From Candidatus Magasanikbacteria bacterium CG10_big_fil_rev_8_21_14_0_10_36_16 (GTDB lineage: Bacteria > Patescibacteriota > Patescibacteriia > Magasanikbacterales > UBA922): a stretch of DNA of 11,280 nucleotides. This document shows, piece by piece, positions 6,290 through 11,280 of the stretch. The position numbers were made by a program, and so were the translations under genes. The stretch is taken from contig PFBU01000057.1 of NCBI GenBank assembly GCA_002773185.1, forward strand, positions 7,710 to 18,989. Direction: 5' to 3'. Positions within the stretch are counted from its first letter, which is position 1, and each line of letters starts with the position of its first letter. The notes beneath the pieces are model-generated. The model did no database searches. It was not told the origin of the DNA and saw nothing but the letters and a program-made list of their open reading frames with translations.

Positions 6290-6541
6290 ATGATTATACA
6301 AAAAAGTGATAGTGAAAAATTGGCAGAACTGAAAAAAATGGTTTTTGTAGACAACTGTGGGATGTCAAAAGTCTTTAGTTATTTTATAAAATCAGGCACA
6401 GAAGTGACAGAGGTAAAAGTTTTGTTGGATGTTTCAAATTGCATTCAACAAACTGTTGATAATATTTTTAGCTATTCATCTAATGGATTAGAATTAGTAC
6501 AGGCTACTAGATTTTTTGTACTTAATAAAATTGATAAATAA
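6290..6541 (+). CDS. Small protein of unknown function (83 aa)
   Basis: I do not recognise this protein. It is 83 residues, soluble-looking, with mixed charged and hydrophobic residues, three cysteines or fewer in positions that form no metal motif (Cys23 and Cys51), and no signal peptide or membrane helix. It has neither the DSL serine motif of an acyl carrier protein nor a Gly-Gly C-terminus of a ubiquitin-like protein; it ends NKIDK. It fits exactly between pyrD (4 nt gap) and the adenylate-forming enzyme (3 nt gap), and codon use matches its neighbours, which is why I take it as real. Tight spacing suggests it is co-translated with the two enzymes that follow and may be a partner or regulator of them; that is inference from position only. 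Confidence 0.65.
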   Translation: MIIQKSDSEKLAELKKMVFVDNCGMSKVFSYFIKSGTEVTEVKVLLDVSNCIQQTVDNIFSYSSNGLELVQATRFFVLNKIDK

Positions 6542-6544
6542 TGT

Positions 6545-8044
6545 ATGGTCTCAATTGTGGAAAAATTCCAAACTAAAAGAATTTTAAATCAAATAATAAA
6601 AAAAAATTCCTTATTTTGGGAAAAGGTTGGACAAAAAAATACTTTAAGACTTTTTAAAAAAGTCGCTAAATATGTTCCAGCCTATAAAGATTTTTTATCA
6701 AAAAATGGTATTGATTATAAAAAAATTAAAACTTGGTCAGATTTTCAATTAGTGCCAATCACTGATAAAAAAAATTATCTACAACAATATTCATTGGAAG
6801 ATCTATGTTGGTATGGACGAATAGATAAACCGTTAGTATTTACTTCTACTTCTGGTTCAACTAGTGTGCCATTTTATTTTCCACGTAGCCACCAGATTGA
6901 TTGGCAATCAGCAGTTACTCATCAACAATTTTATGATCAAGGTAAAGCTGACTCTACTTTAGTAATAGTTACTTTTGGAATGGGGCTTTGGATAGGTGGT
7001 CTGATTACTTACCAAGCTTTTGAGATTATAGCTCGCAATGGTAAAAAACCAATTTCTATAATTACTCCTGGAATAAATAAAAAAGAAATTTTTAAAGCAT
7101 TGCGTGATTTGGCACCTAAATATGGGGAAGTGATTTTAGCTGGTTACCCACCGTTTATAAAAGATTTATTGGATGAAGCAACAGCAAATAATATAGATTT
7201 AAAAAAAATAAAAATGCGCTTTGTAATGGCTGCTGAAGTCTTTACTGAAAATTTTCGTGATTATCTGATGGAACGAGCAGAAAATTTGAATGTTTTTACT
7301 GATTTTCTACATATTTATGGTAGTGCGGATATTGGTACAATGGCTACTGAATCTACACCCGGAATATTAGTAAAACGATTAGCTAACCAGAATCAGCTAT
7401 TGTTTGAAAATTTGTTTGAGCATTGGACAAAAAGTCCGACTGTAGCTCAATATAATCCTAATTTTATTAATTTTGAAGCCATAGATGAACAAATTTTATT
7501 GACAGGAAATAATGCTATTCCGTTGATTCGTTATGCGATTGGTGATCGTGGGGGAGTATATAGTTATGAACAAATAAAAAATAAATTTACAAAATTTGGT
7601 ATTGATTTGGAAAAAGAGGCAGCTAGTCGTGGTTTGTTGCCTTATTGGCAACAATTACCATTTATATATATATTTGAACGCATGGATTTGTCTGTTACTA
7701 TTTATGGAGTTAATATTTTTCCTCAAATTATTCGTGAAGTATTATTGAAGGATAATCTACAAAAATACATTACTGGTAAATTTACTTTACAGACAAAATT
7801 TACTGGAAAACAAGATCAATATTTGGAAATTAATTTAGAATTAAAAGCCCAAATAGAATTACCAACACATTTGTCTGTGACAGTAAAAAAAGAAATTTTA
7901 TCTGCTCTAATAGAAAAAAGTTCAGAATTTTGTGAGTTATCTAAATTGCTTGGAGAGCGTGTTCATCCCAGTATCAATTTTTTTTCATTTGAACATCCTG
8001 AATATTTTAAACCAGGAGTAAAACAAAAGTGGGTAATTCAATAA
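6545..8044 (+). CDS. PaaK-like adenylate-forming enzyme (ANL superfamily)
   Basis: A 499-residue protein with the motif series of phenylacetate-CoA ligase-type adenylate-forming enzymes, which activate a carboxylate with ATP and pass the acyl group to a thiol (CoA, carrier or protein). The N-terminal YVPAYKDFLSKNGID (43-57) is the usual opening of PaaK/CapK/LuxE relatives. The phosphate-binding loop is STSGSTSVP (101-109), the aromatic/acid motif is YGSADIG (258-264), the ribose-binding Asp is in RYAIGDRGG (329-337), and the hinge region is ERMDLSVTIYGVNIFP (378-393). A basic C-terminus (GVKQKWVIQ) could supply the mobile-domain lysine. The substrate cannot be read; LuxE-type acyl-protein synthetase is an alternative to acyl-CoA ligase. 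The ATG at 6545 is chosen because the ATG at 6541 in the other frame stops after 11 codons. It sits 3 nt after the small gene and 13 nt before the ThiF-nitroreductase gene, so one operon is likely. Confidence 0.83.
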   Translation: MVSIVEKFQTKRILNQIIKKNSLFWEKVGQKNTLRLFKKVAKYVPAYKDFLSKNGIDYKKIKTWSDFQLVPITDKKNYLQQYSLEDLCWYGRIDKPLVFTSTSGSTSVPFYFPRSHQIDWQSAVTHQQFYDQGKADSTLVIVTFGMGLWIGGLITYQAFEIIARNGKKPISIITPGINKKEIFKALRDLAPKYGEVILAGYPPFIKDLLDEATANNIDLKKIKMRFVMAAEVFTENFRDYLMERAENLNVFTDFLHIYGSADIGTMATESTPGILVKRLANQNQLLFENLFEHWTKSPTVAQYNPNFINFEAIDEQILLTGNNAIPLIRYAIGDRGGVYSYEQIKNKFTKFGIDLEKEAASRGLLPYWQQLPFIYIFERMDLSVTIYGVNIFPQIIREVLLKDNLQKYITGKFTLQTKFTGKQDQYLEINLELKAQIELPTHLSVTVKKEILSALIEKSSEFCELSKLLGERVHPSINFFSFEHPEYFKPGVKQKWVIQ

Positions 8045-8057
8045 TAATTTTTATAGT

Positions 8058-10253
8058 ATGTCTACATTTGAAAAACCAATTTTTTTAGATAGTGTTTCTT
8101 TGTTGGAATATAAAAAACAGGTTGAACCAACTAAAATTTTAGACACGTATGAAGATCAATTGAAAGAATTATTTTTGATTCGTAACCCACGTTTTCGTTT
8201 TGATTTAAATTATGAAAATGATTGGCAAAGTTTTTTAAAAGGACATATTCATGAGCGTTCTTTGAGTGATTGTGGTCAATGGGTTTTTTTTCCATGGAGT
8301 AAAAGTTTGGTACATTATTTATCAGAAGAAATGCATTTGGAAATGAGAACTGCACGTAACCGAAATATTATTAACGAAGACGAACAAAAAAAAATTTACA
8401 ATTCATCGGTTGCAATTGCTGGGTTGAGTGTTGGTAGTCATCCAGCACTTACGATGGCTATTATGGGGATGGTCAAAAAATGGCGTTTAGCTGATCCCGA
8501 CACAATTTCTGGATCGAATTTGAATCGTATTAGGGCAGATGTGACACAAATTGGCGAAAGTAAATGTTTTTTGATTACGCGTCAAATATATCAAATCAAT
8601 CCATATGCTGAAATTTTGGCATATGACAAAGGGGTAGATGATTCAAATATCTCTGAGTTTTTGTCTGGTGTTGATGTTTTGGTTGAAGAAGTGGATAATT
8701 TAGCAATGAAAATTAGTTTACGTTTGGAAGCAAAAAAATACAAAATTCCAGTTTTGATGGCTACTGACAACGGAGACAATGTTATTGTAGATGTTGAACG
8801 CTATGATTTGCATTCTGATTTAAAAATATTTAATGGTGTGGCTGGAGATTTATCTTTTGAAGAGTTTTTAAAAATTCCTCCTGCTGAGATGCCACGTCTG
8901 GCGACCAAGATAGCTGGTTCAAAATTGATTACCTCTAGGATGCAAGACTCTTTATTAGAGGTAGGAAAAAGTATTTATTCTTGGCCACAAACTGGTGATG
9001 CAGCCACATTGGCTGGTGTAGCAATTGCTTATATTGCAAAAAGAATATTGATTGGCGACAAAGTATGTGAAGGTAAAATGGAAATAAACTTAGATACAAT
9101 TTTTGATCCTGATTATAATCTGGATGAATCGATACAACAACGCAACGATCAACGGATTAAATTTTTACAAACGATTGGTCTTGAAGATCTACAGCTTCAA
9201 TCGGATATAAAGAAAGTTATTTTAGCAGGTGTGCGTGCCCCGTCTGGGGACAATTCTCAGCCGTGGCGATTTCGGGTAAAAAGTGGTATAATTGAATCAT
9301 ATAATTTACCGGAAAAAGATAATCCAATTTTTAATTACAAACAACGTGGTTCGCACATGGCACACGGAGCTTTATTGGAGAACATGAAAATTGTGGCGAC
9401 AGAATTGGGCTATAAAACAAAGATAAAATTATTTCCTGATTCAACTAATGTCGATTTGATTTCACAATTAATTTTGGAAAAAGGTGATGTTGAAAAAAAC
9501 AATCTCTATCAATCAATTTTTCAACGTTCAATCAATCGCAAAAAATATAGTGATATATTGTTGACTGATGAACAAAGAAAATATTTATTAGATACTGTGC
9601 AAGAAATTGGTGGAGGTAAAATATTTTTGGTGGATGACCCAGGGGAAAAGAAATTATTTGGGCAAGCAGTTAGTCAAAATGAAATAGTAATGTTGGAAAA
9701 TGAACATTTGCACAATTATTTTTTTAGAGATGTTCGTTGGACAGAGAAAGAGGAATTAAAACATAAAAATGGTCTGTATTTAAAAACAATGGAGTTGCCA
9801 CCACCAGCAGTTTTGATTTTTAAATTATTGAGCAATTGGAAAAGAGCAATTCAATTGAACAAAATAGGTATTTCAAAATTTATTGCCAAACAAAATGCAG
9901 TTGTATATGCATCAGGATCAGTGGTTGGAGTAATAACAGTATCATCTTTAGGGACGCCAGAAGAATTTATTTTGGCAGGGCGTTTGATGGAGAGGTTGTG
10001 GCTAAAAGCTAATAAATTAGGTCTAAGTTTTCATCCAATAACTGGGATTGCTTATTTGATGATGAAAATTTTAGATGACAAAAACGAGGTGCTAAGTACC
10101 AAACATATCAAAATAATAAAAGATTCGTTTAAACAGATTAAACAAATATTTGGATTAACCGATGAAACTATTGCACTACCATTTAGAATTGGGAATGGTG
10201 GTAAACCTAGTGGCCAATCTTCACGTCTTGATCCAGAAATAATTTTTGAATAA
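8058..10253 (+). CDS. ThiF/E1-like adenylyltransferase fused to nitroreductase (Rv1355c-like)
   Basis: A 731-residue two-domain protein. Residues about 90-345 form a ThiF/MoeB/E1-type nucleotide-binding domain: Gly-rich loop AGLSVGSHPA (121-130), the acidic-Asn-Arg signature DPDTISGSNLNRI (146-158) and the lysine in GESK (166-169). I see neither a CxxC zinc pair nor an obvious catalytic thiol, so it may adenylate a carboxyl end without forming a thioester. Residues about 378-731 form a nitroreductase-fold FMN domain, with APSGDNSQPWRF (394-405) as the FMN-binding signature and a C-terminal PFRIGNGG (708-715). The order and length match the family of Mycobacterium tuberculosis Rv1355c (annotated 'MoeY', function not established). 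Residues 1-90 are unassigned. It follows the PaaK-like gene and precedes the membrane kinase by 12 nt. A true molybdopterin role is doubtful because no other such gene is near. Confidence 0.85.
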   Translation: MSTFEKPIFLDSVSLLEYKKQVEPTKILDTYEDQLKELFLIRNPRFRFDLNYENDWQSFLKGHIHERSLSDCGQWVFFPWSKSLVHYLSEEMHLEMRTARNRNIINEDEQKKIYNSSVAIAGLSVGSHPALTMAIMGMVKKWRLADPDTISGSNLNRIRADVTQIGESKCFLITRQIYQINPYAEILAYDKGVDDSNISEFLSGVDVLVEEVDNLAMKISLRLEAKKYKIPVLMATDNGDNVIVDVERYDLHSDLKIFNGVAGDLSFEEFLKIPPAEMPRLATKIAGSKLITSRMQDSLLEVGKSIYSWPQTGDAATLAGVAIAYIAKRILIGDKVCEGKMEINLDTIFDPDYNLDESIQQRNDQRIKFLQTIGLEDLQLQSDIKKVILAGVRAPSGDNSQPWRFRVKSGIIESYNLPEKDNPIFNYKQRGSHMAHGALLENMKIVATELGYKTKIKLFPDSTNVDLISQLILEKGDVEKNNLYQSIFQRSINRKKYSDILLTDEQRKYLLDTVQEIGGGKIFLVDDPGEKKLFGQAVSQNEIVMLENEHLHNYFFRDVRWTEKEELKHKNGLYLKTMELPPPAVLIFKLLSNWKRAIQLNKIGISKFIAKQNAVVYASGSVVGVITVSSLGTPEEFILAGRLMERLWLKANKLGLSFHPITGIAYLMMKILDDKNEVLSTKHIKIIKDSFKQIKQIFGLTDETIALPFRIGNGGKPSGQSSRLDPEIIFE

Positions 10254-10265
10254 TAAAATATTGGT

Positions 10266-11280
10266 ATGACATTTATTGGTACTAATCTAGATCTTTTAAC
10301 TGTTGGTCTAACTACCGCTAGTATTGGTATTTTAAGTTTTATTGTATATTTTAATAATCTACGCAATGTCACCAATCAAGCTTTTCTTTTTTTTGCTTTA
10401 ATTACAATTGTCTGGGGTTGGGTGAATTATTTTAATTATCAAATACGTGAACCTTTATTTTTTTTGTTTTTGACTAGGATGACACTTTATTTTGCTGTGT
10501 GGCATGCCTTTGGGATTTTTCAATTTTTTTATGTTTATCCCAATGAATCAATAGTTTTTAATAAATTTTATAAATTTTTCTTTCGTCCTTTGGCCTTGGT
10601 TACTTCTGTTGTAGTACTTACCCCTCTGGCTTTGGGTCAAATTATTGGTTACCTACCAGATGGTAGAATTGGAAAAATTTCCAACGGTCCGGGAATGGCC
10701 TTGTTTGGTTTTACTATATTTAGTTTTGTGATTAGCGCTCTAGTAATCATGATTAAAAAAATATTAAAAGCAAGTAAACAACAAAAAAAACAATTAAATT
10801 TGATTTTGACTGGAACGATTTTAACCTTTGCCTTATTATTAGTTTTTAATTTTATTTTACCATCAGTTTTTTCAAAATCACAATTCATTCCTTATGGGAT
10901 GACTTTTATTTTACCTTTTATACTGTTTACTGCATATACCATCATTAAACATGGTTTGTTTAATGTCAAAGTGGTGATGGCCGATTTGTTGGTGTTTATT
11001 TTAGCAATGGTTACTTTACTGGATGTGGTGATTACCAAGGATTTGTGGAGTATTCTTTTTAGAATAGTTGTTTTTATTTTGGTTTTAATCTTTGGTATTT
11101 TTTTGATTAGATCAGTTACAAAAGAAGTCAAACAAAGAGAAGAGCTTGCTGTATTAGCTAAAAATTTGGAAAAAACCAACCTTCGTCTCCAAGAATTAGA
11201 CCAACAAAAAACAGAATTTTTATCTATTGCTTCCCATCAACTTCGCACACCCCTTACTATTATTCGTGGCTATATTGAGC
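10266..11280 (+). CDS. Membrane sensor histidine kinase, N-terminal part (3' truncated)
   Basis: An open frame from ATG 10266 runs without a stop to the right edge (338 whole codons). The first 282 residues contain eight or nine hydrophobic segments (about 9-29, 39-58, 67-90, 107-128, 146-166, 178-200, 208-228, 236-256 and 263-282), resembling the multi-spanning N-terminal region common in kinases with an intramembrane sensor. A charged heptad-like linker (about 283-316) leads to the DHp helix with H-box SIASHQLRTPLTIIRGY; the phospho-accepting His is residue 324. The ATPase domain is beyond the window. The start lies 12 nt after the ThiF-nitroreductase stop with no Shine-Dalgarno sequence. 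It may be co-transcribed with the enzyme cassette and sense something membrane-linked, which is inference. Codon use and base composition match the neighbours. Confidence 0.88.
   Translation, partial: MTFIGTNLDLLTVGLTTASIGILSFIVYFNNLRNVTNQAFLFFALITIVWGWVNYFNYQIREPLFFLFLTRMTLYFAVWHAFGIFQFFYVYPNESIVFNKFYKFFFRPLALVTSVVVLTPLALGQIIGYLPDGRIGKISNGPGMALFGFTIFSFVISALVIMIKKILKASKQQKKQLNLILTGTILTFALLLVFNFILPSVFSKSQFIPYGMTFILPFILFTAYTIIKHGLFNVKVVMADLLVFILAMVTLLDVVITKDLWSILFRIVVFILVLIFGIFLIRSVTKEVKQREELAVLAKNLEKTNLRLQELDQQKTEFLSIASHQLRTPLTIIRGYIE

Noticed and set aside
6290..6541. Acyl carrier or ubiquitin-like protein
   Set aside because: There is no DSL-type serine motif and the C-terminus is NKIDK, not Gly-Gly.
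8058..10253. Molybdopterin synthesis enzyme (MoeB/MoeY)
   Set aside because: The zinc cysteines of MoeB are not visible and no other molybdenum cofactor gene is present; the MoeY name rests only on annotation of the mycobacterial relative.
10052..11179. Three minus-strand open frames near the right end (10052-10375, 10649-10888 and 10892-11179)
   Set aside because: They are complementary to the end of the nitroreductase domain and to the membrane kinase, whose plus-strand reading has clear hydrophobic helices and an H-box.
1..11280. Alternative genetic code (TGA as Gly), known in some CPR lineages
   Set aside because: All stops seen are TAA or TAG, but eight genes in AT-rich DNA is too few, and every gene reads at full length with the standard code with no in-frame TGA needed.

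Overview
The window is AT-rich (roughly one third G+C by eye). Every gene I can support lies on the + strand with very short spacers (1 to 30 nt, apart from one gap of 162 nt). It looks like a bacterium of the Candidate Phyla Radiation (Patescibacteria). The evidence is compact head-to-tail genes, no Shine-Dalgarno sequence before any start, TAA/TAG stops only, many small GC-rich palindromic repeats (some inside genes), and aminoacyl-tRNA synthetases with minimal architecture. This placement is inference from gene style; no rRNA or ribosomal protein is present to prove it.

Layout. Positions 1-4995 hold a translation block: the 3' end of valS, a soluble histidine-kinase-like protein, tyrS (type 2, with S4 domain) and argS, all closely packed. 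Positions 4996-5157 are the only sizeable intergenic region. It holds a clustered inverted-repeat segment and then a long imperfect hairpin with 28-position arms. Positions 5158-6285 encode a dihydroorotate dehydrogenase with a class 2 layout but several altered active-site positions. Positions 6290-10253 form a tight three-gene accessory cassette: an unrecognised 83-residue protein, an adenylate-forming enzyme of the PaaK/ANL type, and a 731-residue fusion of a ThiF/E1-like domain with a nitroreductase domain (the architecture known from mycobacterial Rv1355c/'MoeY'). At 10266 a polytopic membrane sensor histidine kinase begins; it runs off the right end just after its H-box.

The most interesting structural signal is a set of GC-rich, partly palindromic inserts lying in frame inside three conserved genes: valS about 177-236, argS about 4441-4493 and pyrD about 5783-5834. 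The valS and argS inserts share a 12-base core and similar left arms, both read in the same frame, so both encode a peptide ending in Ser-Ala-Asp-Lys. The pyrD insert is a different element containing two adjacent hairpins. This resembles the Rickettsia palindromic elements that insert into protein-coding genes.

The most interesting functional signal is the 6290-10253 cassette. It pairs two different kinds of carboxylate- or AMP-activating chemistry with a flavin-dependent redox domain next to a small unknown protein and upstream of a membrane sensor kinase. I infer an uncharacterised small-molecule or peptide modification pathway; the substrate cannot be read from the sequence.
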